Origin: an uncultured Prevotellaceae bacterium
Lineage (GTDB): Bacteria; Bacteroidota; Bacteroidia; Bacteroidales; Bacteroidaceae
Direction of reading: 5' to 3'
NCBI GenBank assembly: GCA_937898415.1
Contig: CALDLA010000004.1
Location: forward strand, 1 to 29,953
DNA: 29,953 nt
A program made the translations under genes and the position numbers. Shown here in pieces: positions 5,661 through 13,206 of the stretch; position 1 is the stretch's first letter; each line of letters starts with the position of its first letter. The notes beneath the pieces are model-generated. The model saw nothing but the letters and a program-made list of their open reading frames with translations, did no database searches and had not been told where the DNA came from.

Positions 5661-8600
5661 CGTCAAGCACGCACTACAGCCCACGACTGTTCCGGTGTTT
5701 ACTTCCAGCAGAACTACCCCATCACGCTCACCGGCGACTGGACGCCCATCGGCATCGCATACGCTAACCGCTTCAAGGGACACTACAACGGCGGCGGCAA
5801 CGCCATCAGCGGCCTCACCGTCAGTGGCAGCTACGAGTATGCCGGTCTCTTCGGCTATACATCCAACATGGGTAATCAGTGTGCTCTGCAGAACATCATC
5901 GTGAAGGACTGCAACATCGACGTCAGCGGCACAGCCGACAGCTATGCCGGCGGCATCGTGGGCTATGCAAGCGACGATACCTTTATCAACAACTGCCGCG
6001 TGTCGGACACCGTCAAGGCTCATAAGTCTGCCGGCGGCATTGCGGGCTACCTGTGGACTATAACCAACGGTCATGTCGTCAAGATGAGTCAATGCTTCGC
6101 CGACGTCACCGTAGCGACAGCCACCTATAAGGGAAAACTCTTTGGAAGGGGTGAAAACACTGAGACTTATGACCCAAGTGTCTTTAATAGCAAAACCAGC
6201 CATTACCACGCCGACGGCTCGGGTGTCACGGCCTTTGGCCAAGGCGCCGACAACACATACACCGTCCCTGTCTATGCCGTCACCAGCCAGACCAGCGGCC
6301 TGACCGTGGCTGAGACCAATGCCCCTGTGACGTTTAACGACACACGCTACTTTGCCGCCAACGCCACCGTCACCCTGACCGCCGACGCCGACAAGGCCAT
6401 CACCGCCTTCACCGCCACGGGAGCCGACAACAGCACCGTGGCCACCGACAAGCACTCGGCCACCGTCACCCTCGGCAGCAGCGACGTCACCGTCACCGCC
6501 ACGCTCCAGACCATCAGCGGCACGTGCGGCACCGGCCTGACCTGGAGCATGAGCGACAGCGACAGCAACGGCACCTACGACCGCCTGACCCTGAGCGGCA
6601 ACGGCACGCTGAGCACCTCGCCCTGGAACACTGACTTCGCTGCCAACATCACGCGCGTCGATGTCAGCAGTGCCGACATCACCATCAGTGGCAATCCCTT
6701 CAGCGCACTCGCCAGCAGCACTATAATTGTAGTGCCCACTCTGGACTATGCCGTCGGCTACGTCAATGCCGGCTTTGCCTCGCAATTGCGCACCGCCTTC
6801 GGCAGCTACCACTTCGGCGTGACCACTGAGGGAGGCACCGCCGCCTACGCCATCGCCACCGAGCAGGACCTGCGCAACCTCGCCGCCGTCATCAATGCGA
6901 ACACTAATGCCACGACCGCCATCACCGGCAGCGGCAAGACCTTCCGCCAGACCGCACCCATCACCATGAGCAGCACGAACTTCACGCCCATCGGCGCCGA
7001 GGGCTCTTACGGCAAATGGTTCAGTGGCACCTACGACGGTGGCGACAAGACCATCAGCGGCCTCACCGTCAGCACCAACAAACAATATGCCGGTCTCTTC
7101 GGTATGGTCGATGGTGGCACGGTGAAGAACGTCCGCCTCATCAGCCCCACCGTCAACAGCAATTATAACGATAGTTACTATTATGCTTACGCTGGCGCAT
7201 TAGTCGGCTATACGGAGGATGGCTCCAAAGTGGAGAACTGTCTCGTTTTCAGCCCCACCGTCTCAGCCTCCAATAACAAGAAATACGTCGGCGCCATCGT
7301 TGGAGAGCTGTCTTATCCGTCTGATAAGCTAACCAACAGCCTTTTCTATAGCACCACCAACAACTACGGCCTTTATGGCAAAAGGTATGAAAGCAGCACC
7401 GTCACCAATTCCGGCCGCGCCCGCAGGGTGACCCTCGGCGACAACGTCACCATCCAGACCGCGATGGCCGACGACCTCGGCTTCAGCTACAGCGGCACCG
7501 ACTACTGGCGCGAGGGCGCTGAGCTGACCCTCAGCAACACCCTCAGCAACACCCTCGGCGACGCTCCCGCTGGCTACGAATACACCTACACCGCCACCGC
7601 CGGCACCATCGACGGCTCGACGCTCACCGTAGGCACCGCCGACGCCACCGTCACCGTCTCGGCGACGCTGACGGTCATCCCATGGAGCGGAGAGGGCACG
7701 CAAAGCAAGCCCTGGGTCATCCGCTATCCCAGCCAGCTCGACCTGCTGGCCAGCCGCGTGAACGGCACCAACGGCGAGACCCCCCAGGAAGACGGCTACT
7801 TCGGCAAGTACTTCGAGCTGGGCGCCGACATCACCTACAGCCACGGCGACGACGCAAACCTTGCCAAATACGAGAGCAACTACACCGCCATCGGCGGCGC
7901 GCACGGCGGCATCTGGAGCTACTTCAGGGGCAACTTCGACGGCCGGGGCCACACCGTCAGCGGCATCCGCATCTATAAGGGCGGCACCGACGAATCTGAC
8001 CGTTACCAAGGCCTCTTCGGCTATACCGACTACGGCGCCACCATCCGTGGCATCACCCTCGCCGACGCCCGCATCACCGGCTACAATGCCACCGGTGGCA
8101 TCGTGGGCTACAACAGCGGCAGCAGCACCGTCAGCCACTGCCACGTTGCAGCCAGCGTCGCCATCCACGCCGTCCAGAACTATGCCAAAGACTACGGCGG
8201 CATCGTGGGCTTCAACGATAACCAAGCCACCGTCAGCTACTGCACCAGCGCAGCCACCCTTACCAAGACCAGTAGCGACGGCAGCGAATCCGGCGGCATC
8301 GTGGGCATCAACTGGGGCGGTACCCTGAGCCATAACCTCGCCATCGGAGCCGTCGTGCCCGCCGACGGAGACAACTGCTACGGCGCCATCTGCGGCTGGA
8401 ACCGTGACGGCACCCTCCAGAACAACTACTACCTCGCCTGCACCGTAGCGGGCGTGGAGAACGCCACCGACGCAGGCTGTGGCATTGCCCATAAAATCGG
8501 CGACTTCACCTACTACTACTACAGCGCCGACGTGACCGACGACTACGACGCCGTGCCCGCCCTGCGCGACAACGCCGACAACAGCACCGCCCTCGCCCTG

Positions 8601-9323
8601 CTGGCCGCCCTCGCCACCGCCGGCCTCGACGGCTCCCCGCTCGACCTGGGCTGGGGCGCAGGCAAGTACCCCATGCAGCTCGCCGGCCGCAAGCTCTACA
8701 AGGACGGGGCGTGGAACACGCTCGTCCTGCCCTTCAACGTGACGATTGCCGACAGCCCGCTCGCCGGAGCCGAGGCCCGCCCGCTTAGCGCAGCCAGCAT
8801 CACGGGCACGACGCTGAACCTGACCTTCGGCGACGACATCGTCAACCCCGTGTTCCAGGGCGTGACCGTCAGCAGCACCACGGCGGGCAGCTACGACAGC
8901 GGCACAGGCGACGAGCGCGTGCGCTTCCTCGGCACCTACGACCAGAAGACCATCGCCGGCGAGGACCAGAGCATCCTTTTCCTCAGCGCGGGTAACACGC
9001 TGTACTATCCCAGCGGCTTGAACGGCGGCGTGACCATCAACCCCTTCCGCGCCTACTTCAAGATTGGCGAGGACGAGACAATGGCAAGGCAGCTGACGGC
9101 GTTCAACCTGAGCTTCGGAGACAGCAGCGAGAGCACCGGCATCGTGGAGATTACCAACCCCGCCCCCAGCCCCATTCCCGAGCAGAGCTCGCCTACCCGT
9201 AGCCTTTCCCCTACAGGGGTGGGGAGAGCCGCGTGGTACACGCTCGACGGTCGCAGGCTTGACGGGAAGCCGACGAAGAGGGGCCTCTACGTCCACGGAG
9301 GGCGGAAGGTGGTCGTACACTAA
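5637..9323 (+). CDS. GLUG-repeat surface protein, 5'-truncated, with type IX-like C-terminal tail
   Basis: The open frame gives up to 1228 residues, but the GTG at 5637 is not a convincing start: protein-like sequence begins near 5685 (VYFQQNYPITLTGDWTPIG) and there is no signal peptide or promoter. About ten GLUG-like motifs are visible, e.g. YAGLFGYTSN (about 65), AGGIVGYASD (103), YAGLFGMVDG (484), YQGLFGYTDY (790), TGGIVGYNSG (817) and SGGIVGINWG (884), forming repeated beta structure typical of adhesin-like proteins. A beta-sandwich-like region follows (about 1005-1160). The end, WYTLDGRRLDGKPTKRGLYV then GGRKVVVH, resembles a type IX secretion sorting tail. GC is much higher than in 1-4 kb. 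Compared with the second GLUG gene it lacks 57 bp near 8831. The body could be expressed only if fused to another 5' end; it may be a silent cassette or pseudogene. Confidence 0.7.
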   Translation: MPCHDTRHRQARTTAHDCSGVYFQQNYPITLTGDWTPIGIAYANRFKGHYNGGGNAISGLTVSGSYEYAGLFGYTSNMGNQCALQNIIVKDCNIDVSGTADSYAGGIVGYASDDTFINNCRVSDTVKAHKSAGGIAGYLWTITNGHVVKMSQCFADVTVATATYKGKLFGRGENTETYDPSVFNSKTSHYHADGSGVTAFGQGADNTYTVPVYAVTSQTSGLTVAETNAPVTFNDTRYFAANATVTLTADADKAITAFTATGADNSTVATDKHSATVTLGSSDVTVTATLQTISGTCGTGLTWSMSDSDSNGTYDRLTLSGNGTLSTSPWNTDFAANITRVDVSSADITISGNPFSALASSTIIVVPTLDYAVGYVNAGFASQLRTAFGSYHFGVTTEGGTAAYAIATEQDLRNLAAVINANTNATTAITGSGKTFRQTAPITMSSTNFTPIGAEGSYGKWFSGTYDGGDKTISGLTVSTNKQYAGLFGMVDGGTVKNVRLISPTVNSNYNDSYYYAYAGALVGYTEDGSKVENCLVFSPTVSASNNKKYVGAIVGELSYPSDKLTNSLFYSTTNNYGLYGKRYESSTVTNSGRARRVTLGDNVTIQTAMADDLGFSYSGTDYWREGAELTLSNTLSNTLGDAPAGYEYTYTATAGTIDGSTLTVGTADATVTVSATLTVIPWSGEGTQSKPWVIRYPSQLDLLASRVNGTNGETPQEDGYFGKYFELGADITYSHGDDANLAKYESNYTAIGGAHGGIWSYFRGNFDGRGHTVSGIRIYKGGTDESDRYQGLFGYTDYGATIRGITLADARITGYNATGGIVGYNSGSSTVSHCHVAASVAIHAVQNYAKDYGGIVGFNDNQATVSYCTSAATLTKTSSDGSESGGIVGINWGGTLSHNLAIGAVVPADGDNCYGAICGWNRDGTLQNNYYLACTVAGVENATDAGCGIAHKIGDFTYYYYSADVTDDYDAVPALRDNADNSTALALLAALATAGLDGSPLDLGWGAGKYPMQLAGRKLYKDGAWNTLVLPFNVTIADSPLAGAEARPLSAASITGTTLNLTFGDDIVNPVFQGVTVSSTTAGSYDSGTGDERVRFLGTYDQKTIAGEDQSILFLSAGNTLYYPSGLNGGVTINPFRAYFKIGEDETMARQLTAFNLSFGDSSESTGIVEITNPAPSPIPEQSSPTRSLSPTGVGRAAWYTLDGRRLDGKPTKRGLYVHGGRKVVVH
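8551..9077 (+). repeat. Shared C-terminal cassette, copy A (pair at 12438-13000)
   Basis: This segment of the first GLUG gene is nearly identical to 12438-13000 in the second. A stretch near 8740-8834 differs from its partner at one base in about 95, and another near 8997-9077 at one base in about 80. The copies differ by three in-frame indels (57, 18 and 3 nt). The patchwork suggests recent duplication or gene conversion. Confidence 0.8.
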
Positions 9324-9339
9324 GGGACGGAATTCTTGT

Positions 9340-9362
9340 GACAATAACCCGGGGTTATTGTC
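9340..9362 (+). terminator. First of two tandem hairpins after GLUG gene 1
   Basis: GACAATAACCC (9340-9350) and GGGTTATTGTC (9352-9362) form a perfect 11-bp palindrome around one base. With no unpaired loop it could only fold as a hairpin by opening the central pairs. It has no T-run of its own but directly precedes a stronger hairpin with related sequence. Confidence 0.55.
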
Positions 9363-9363
9363 A

Positions 9364-9405
9364 AATAACCCTGCCTTATTGCGCAATAAGGCAGGGTTAT
9401 TTTTT
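9364..9405 (+). terminator. Strong terminator after GLUG gene 1
   Basis: AATAACCCTGCCTTATTG (9364-9381), CG, and its exact reverse complement (9384-9401) make a 38-bp perfect palindrome that runs into Ts (9401-9405). Both this and the preceding hairpin contain AATAACCC, suggesting they arose by duplication. Confidence 0.8.
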
Positions 9406-9452
9406 GCGCCCCGACTGAAAACATGCGCTACGCTAACGAAGAGTGAATACCT

Positions 9453-9606
9453 AATTCAGTGTATTTACATGCTAAATTCAGTGAATTTACAAACCAAATT
9501 CAGTGAATTTACATTGTAATTTCAGTGAATTTACCGAGTAATTTCAGTGAATTTAGCTAGTTAATTCAGTGAATTCATCGTGCAAATTCAGTGAATTATG
9601 CGTGTT
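9453..9606. repeat. Array of seven palindromes at exact 22-bp spacing
   Basis: Units begin at 9453, 9475, 9497, 9519, 9541, 9563 and 9585. The core is AATTCAGTGAATT (6-bp arms around a G), with variants ATTTCAGTGAATT in units 4 and 5 and AATTCAGTGTATT in unit 1. Units 1-4 extend the conserved part by TAC; the remaining 6-9 bases differ in each unit. The 22-bp period, close to two helical turns, would place every palindrome on the same face of the DNA, as in operator or iteron clusters. No protein-coding role is likely. The following 9607-9739 shows no gene or clear signal. Confidence 0.85.
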
Positions 9607-9739
9607 CGGGTGGCGACAGGCAGTCAACACTTTAATCTGAGCTTGCCACCAGGGCGGGCGAATATGGCAAAACGATGCTTCTTTGCCCACGTTCTATACT
9701 TTTAATGCCCGAAGCGTACGCTATTTCAAAATAAATGCT

Positions 9740-9747
9740 TACCTTTG
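9740..9747 (+). promoter_or_regulatory. -7 box for the toxin-antitoxin pair
   Basis: TACCTTTG matches the Bacteroidota -7 consensus and lies 24 bp before the ATG at 9772. No TTTG was found at the expected -33 position, so it may depend on a regulator, possibly acting at the upstream palindrome array. Confidence 0.45.
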
Positions 9748-9771
9748 CAGCGGATATCAAACATTACAGTC

Positions 9772-10041
9772 ATGACAGCCTTAGAACTCAGAACATCCAT
9801 TGTTGCAGAACTCGACCAGATGAGTGTCGAGATGCTGGAGAGCGTGCAGCACTATGTTAGGCGTCTGCGCCGTCATGCTCGTCCCAACAGAATAGCATCT
9901 GCAAAAAAGGTCAAGACTACAACAGAGACGGAAGAATTCACCCCGAGAGTGATGCGCTTCAAGCGAGGCAACCCTTGGTATGCCACCGACGAGGAGGTAG
10001 ACCGACTGCGTTACGAATACCTAACCGAGAAATTCAAATGA
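9772..10041 (+). CDS. Putative antitoxin of a PIN-domain toxin-antitoxin pair
   Basis: This is an 89-residue protein starting MTALELRTSIVAELDQMSVE. The N-terminal half is helical (VEMLESVQHYVRRLRRHAR), followed by a basic linker and a C-terminal part (FKRGNPWYATDEEVDRLRYE) of the kind that wraps a toxin. This layout is common for Bacteroidota antitoxins placed before PIN toxins; the assignment rests mainly on the downstream gene. The ATG at 9772 is chosen because the -7 box overlaps any earlier start at 9745. The stop TGA (10039-10041) overlaps the toxin ATG (10038-10040), the translational coupling usual for such pairs. It may bind its own promoter, with the 22-bp array as a candidate target. 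Confidence 0.65.
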   Translation: MTALELRTSIVAELDQMSVEMLESVQHYVRRLRRHARPNRIASAKKVKTTTETEEFTPRVMRFKRGNPWYATDEEVDRLRYEYLTEKFK

Positions 10042-10226
10042 AGCGCGTATTCGTTGATGCAAACATCGTCGTTGACCTGCTCTGTGAACGTTATCCCTGG
10101 TTTCCCAGCGTGATCACCCATCAATCGACCTCACCATCTACGGCCAGGCCAACAACAGCGGCAAGCTGGTGGTCAACGCCAGCAATAAGAACGCCATCTA
10201 TGCCGATGCTTATACCCTCACCGTGA
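10038..10226 (+). pseudogene. PIN-domain toxin, truncated after about 23 codons
   Basis: The start MKRVFVDANIVVDLLCERYP is a typical PIN-domain (VapC-like ribonuclease) first strand, with the conserved first acidic residue Asp7 and the following DLL helix. The normal protein would be about 130-140 residues. Here PIN-like sequence ends at about codon 23 (near 10105-10120); beyond it the frame reads GLUG-gene DNA out of frame (STARPTTAASWW...) to a TGA at 10226. The remaining catalytic acidic residues are absent, so no nuclease activity is expected. The break point joins the body of the second GLUG gene, indicating deletion or recombination, or an assembly join. Confidence 0.7.
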
Positions 10227-13198
10227 ACGGCGGCACCGTCGAGGCCAAAAGCACATACAGCTATGGTGGCCGCGGTCTGTTCTGTGGTGCCCTCGTCTTC
10301 AACGGCGGCAACCTCAAGCTTGAGGGCTACTGGGGAGTAATGTGCAATATCAACACTGCCCAGACCGTCACCCTCAACTGGCGCAATGCCAGCGACCGCG
10401 TCTATATCAGCGATTTCGATCCCGACTTCAACACCGTCAACATCGGCGGCGCGGGCGGCAAGTGCTTCACCGACGGCGAGGGCAACTACTACGGCGGCAC
10501 GTACACCAGAGGCTTCTCTGCCTTCTCCGGCAAGACGCTGCAGCCCGCCACCGCCCGCACCCTCAGCCTCCCCGACGGCGTGACAGCCACCGGCGCCCTC
10601 TTCACCGACAGTGGCGTGGACTACTACGCCCCCGGTTCCACCGTCACCCTCAGCGACCTGCCCGCCGCCGCGGCCGGCTACCTCGACTGGCAGTACACCG
10701 TGAACGGCACGCCCATCGACGGCACGTCGTTCACCATGCCCGCCAGCAAGGCCACCATAGCCCTCACCCATCAGCCCGACCCGGCGCACTTCTCCCTCAA
10801 CGCTGCGGGCACCGAGTACACCATCTGGAGCGCCGAGGGCTGGGATGTATTCTGCGACTGCATCAGCGACAAGACCTACAACCGCTTCAGCGGCAAGACG
10901 GTGAAGCTCGGCGCCGACATCAGCGTCAGCCGCGAGGCGAATGTCTTCTACGGCAACTTCGACGGACAGGGTCACACGCTGAACTTCACCATCACCACAG
11001 AGGATAACAATGTCGATGGCATCGCCCCCTTCTATTACATCGAGACCAAGCCCTCGGACATCAACGTGGTGAGCCCCCCCGCCATCCGCAACCTTAACGT
11101 CGTGGTCGACATCACCACCGGCCGCCGTCACGCCAGCGGCCTCGTCGGACGCTCAAAGAGCATCACCATCGAGGGCTGCACCGTCAGCGGCACCATCCGC
11201 ACCAGCAACTTTGGTGCCGGCGGATTCATCGGCGAATTGAATAAGACCGCCAACATCATCAACTGCGTCAGCAGCATCACCATCATCGACAGCAGAAGCG
11301 GGGGCGTCGCCTCAAACGGCGGCTTCGTTGGCGAAGTAAGTGAAGGCGATAACCTCTACTTCGAGGGCTGCCTCTTCAACGGCAAGCTGCTCACCACCGC
11401 CAACGGCAGGACCTGCGGCGGCTTCGTGGGTGATAACAACAAAGGCACGGTCACCGTCACCAACTGCGTCTATGCCCCCGCCGCCCTCGCCGAGGGCGAG
11501 ACATGGGAAGGAACTTTACGCAGTGCCACCTTCGTCCGCAACTATGGCGGGCATGGCGAGGACGGCGTCGCTATCATCACCAACAGCTACTACACCCAGG
11601 AGTTCAACGACGGCACGAACCAAACCGGGCAGGGCAAGCAGCTCCGCAGCATCATGGCCGGCGAGAACGTCAGCGTGGAGCACGCCGGAGTGGCCAAGGC
11701 CTATGGCGTCAGCGGCATCACCGCCTACAAGGAAAGCGACGAGAGCGACAGCTTCACCGCCGGAATCGAATACGGCGGCGTACTCTACGCCGGCAGCGGC
11801 GACGCCGTGAGCCTGACGCTCGGGAACAGCGCCGGCGCACCCCTTGGCTACCAGTACGGCTACAGCGCCTCAGGCGACGCAACGCTCGACGGCTCGACGC
11901 TGACCATGGCCGACGCTGACGTCACCGTCAGCCTCGCCCTCGCCCCCATCGACTGGGCCACCGAGAACGAAGGCACCGAGGCCGATCCCTACATGATATA
12001 TAATAAGGACCAGCTGGACATGCTGGCAGAACGAGTGAACAACGGCTGTAGCGACGGCGGGGACGACGACTACGCTGAGATAGGATATAAGGGCAAGCAC
12101 TTCAAGCTGGGCGCTGACATCGCCTACGATCACACCACAGACTGGAACGATACCAACAGCGAAGAGAACAACTTCGTGGCCATCGGACGTGCTGAAGATA
12201 ATTCTGACAGGTCTGACTACGAATTCCGCGGCCACTTCGACGGCAAAGAATACCAAGGGGCTATCGCCGGTTTCAATTCCTTGTACAGTATATTGGAGCA
12301 CAACTACTACACCGCCTGCACCATCGTCTCCGGCCAGACAGCTACCCCGACCGCCAGCGGCATCGGCGTAGGCCTTGGCCACAACAGCGACAAGGGCAGT
12401 TACGACCTCACCGAAGACGAGGGGAACGAAGACTGCGCCGTGCCCGCCCTGCGCGACAACGCCGACAACAGCACCGCCCTCGCCCTGCTGGCCGGTCTGC
12501 CCGCCGACCTTGACCTGGGATGGGGCGCAGGCAAGTACCCCGTGCAACTCGCCGGCCGCAAGCTCTGGAAGGACGGCGCGTGGAACACGCTCGTCCTGCC
12601 GTTCGACGTGACGATTGCCGACAGCCCGCTCGCCGGAGCCGAGGCCCGCCCGCTTAGCGCAGCCAGCATCACGGGCACGACGCTCAACCTGACCTTCGGC
12701 GACGCCGTCTCGACGCTCGTGGCCGGTACACCTTATATTATTAAGTGGGCCAGCGGCGACGACATCGTCAACCCCGTGTTCAGCGGCGTGACCATCGACG
12801 CGAAGGACCGCAGCTTCACCAGCGGCTCAGGCGACACACAGGTCCGCTTCATCGGCACCTACGACCAGAAGGCCATCGACACCGAGGACCAGAGCATCCT
12901 CTTCCTCAGCGCCGAGAACACGCTGTACTACCCCAGCGGCTTGAACGGCGGCGTGACCATCAACCCCTTCCGCGCCTACTTCAAGATTGGCGAGGACGAG
13001 GCTCACAACGCCCGCCAGTTGACGGCGTTCAACTTCAACTTCGGCGACGGCGATGCCACGAGAATCAGCGCTTCGCTAGTGAAAAGTGAAGAAGTGAAGA
13101 GTGAAAAGTTTTATAGCCTTGACGGTCGCCGACTGAACGGAAAGCCGACGGCTCGCGGTATCTATATCAATAATGGACGGAAGGTCGTGGTGAAGTAA
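10169..13198 (+). CDS. Second GLUG-repeat surface protein, 5'-truncated, joined to the PIN toxin
   Basis: Up to 1009 residues can be read from a GTG at 10169, but recognisable protein begins at about 10121 (SIDLTIYGQANNSGKLVV), directly after the PIN fragment, and the frame is open from 10088. There is no signal peptide or own promoter. The N-terminal part is beta-helix-like (AYTLTVNGGTVEAKS), then an InlB-like segment (AAGYLDWQYTVNGTPIDG) and GLUG motifs ASGLVGRSKS, GAGGFIGELN, NGGFVGEVSE and CGGFVGDNNK. Near 12240 the sequence runs FDGKEYQGAIAGFN, missing about 425 bp of GLUG repeats present in the first gene. The C-terminal cassette and tail (YSLDGRRLNGKPTARGIYI) match the first gene and resemble a type IX sorting signal. 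Expression is doubtful unless transcribed from the toxin-antitoxin promoter and restarted. Confidence 0.7.
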   Translation: MVNASNKNAIYADAYTLTVNGGTVEAKSTYSYGGRGLFCGALVFNGGNLKLEGYWGVMCNINTAQTVTLNWRNASDRVYISDFDPDFNTVNIGGAGGKCFTDGEGNYYGGTYTRGFSAFSGKTLQPATARTLSLPDGVTATGALFTDSGVDYYAPGSTVTLSDLPAAAAGYLDWQYTVNGTPIDGTSFTMPASKATIALTHQPDPAHFSLNAAGTEYTIWSAEGWDVFCDCISDKTYNRFSGKTVKLGADISVSREANVFYGNFDGQGHTLNFTITTEDNNVDGIAPFYYIETKPSDINVVSPPAIRNLNVVVDITTGRRHASGLVGRSKSITIEGCTVSGTIRTSNFGAGGFIGELNKTANIINCVSSITIIDSRSGGVASNGGFVGEVSEGDNLYFEGCLFNGKLLTTANGRTCGGFVGDNNKGTVTVTNCVYAPAALAEGETWEGTLRSATFVRNYGGHGEDGVAIITNSYYTQEFNDGTNQTGQGKQLRSIMAGENVSVEHAGVAKAYGVSGITAYKESDESDSFTAGIEYGGVLYAGSGDAVSLTLGNSAGAPLGYQYGYSASGDATLDGSTLTMADADVTVSLALAPIDWATENEGTEADPYMIYNKDQLDMLAERVNNGCSDGGDDDYAEIGYKGKHFKLGADIAYDHTTDWNDTNSEENNFVAIGRAEDNSDRSDYEFRGHFDGKEYQGAIAGFNSLYSILEHNYYTACTIVSGQTATPTASGIGVGLGHNSDKGSYDLTEDEGNEDCAVPALRDNADNSTALALLAGLPADLDLGWGAGKYPVQLAGRKLWKDGAWNTLVLPFDVTIADSPLAGAEARPLSAASITGTTLNLTFGDAVSTLVAGTPYIIKWASGDDIVNPVFSGVTIDAKDRSFTSGSGDTQVRFIGTYDQKAIDTEDQSILFLSAENTLYYPSGLNGGVTINPFRAYFKIGEDEAHNARQLTAFNFNFGDGDATRISASLVKSEEVKSEKFYSLDGRRLNGKPTARGIYINNGRKVVVK
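12438..13000 (+). repeat. Shared C-terminal cassette, copy B (pair at 8551-9077)
   Basis: Near-identical partner of copy A. It retains the 57 bp encoding AVSTLVAGTPYIIKWASGD that copy A lacks. The octamer CGGCGACG flanks this 57-bp unit (12697-12704 and 12754-12761), while copy A has one octamer only. Confidence 0.8.
13079..13110 (+). repeat. In-frame GTGAAAAGTGAAG-type simple repeat in GLUG gene 2
   Basis: The bases encode VKSEEVKSEK, a low-complexity linker directly before the C-terminal sorting tail. The same repeat type, on the other strand, sits inside the esterase gene at 16766-16814. Confidence 0.6.
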
Positions 13199-13206
13199 AT
13201 TACTTC
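13192..13206. terminator. Small palindrome spanning two convergent stop codons
   Basis: GAAGTAA (13192-13198), A, TTACTTC (13200-13206) is a perfect palindrome containing the TAA of the second GLUG gene and the TAA of the helicase. The arms are only 7 bp and there is no T-run, so its role as a two-way terminator is weakly supported. Confidence 0.3.

Noticed and set aside
5553..9386. Very long open frames (510 and 685 codons) on the minus strand of GLUG gene 1, and similar ones opposite gene 2
   Set aside because: They have odd Gly, Ala, Val and Asp-rich composition, no domain and no promoter. They arise because the GC-rich plus-strand codons (GCC, ACC, GAC, AGC) rarely give stops in the antisense frame. 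The plus strand carries clear GLUG motifs.
9453..9606. The 22-bp-period array as a CRISPR
   Set aside because: The repeat is 13-16 bp and the spacers 6-9 bp, far too short. No cas gene is in the window.
9745..9774. An earlier antitoxin start at 9745 (TTG)
   Set aside because: It lies within the -7 box TACCTTTG (9740-9747), so it would not be transcribed. The ATG at 9772 fits.
5637..13198. High GC content of the GLUG genes as proof of horizontal transfer
   Set aside because: Genes of the 18-29 kb part, such as GH43 and the Ig-like lipoprotein, have similarly GC-rich codons, and the Ala, Thr and Gly-rich repeats push GC up. It is the first 4 kb that is unusually AT-rich.
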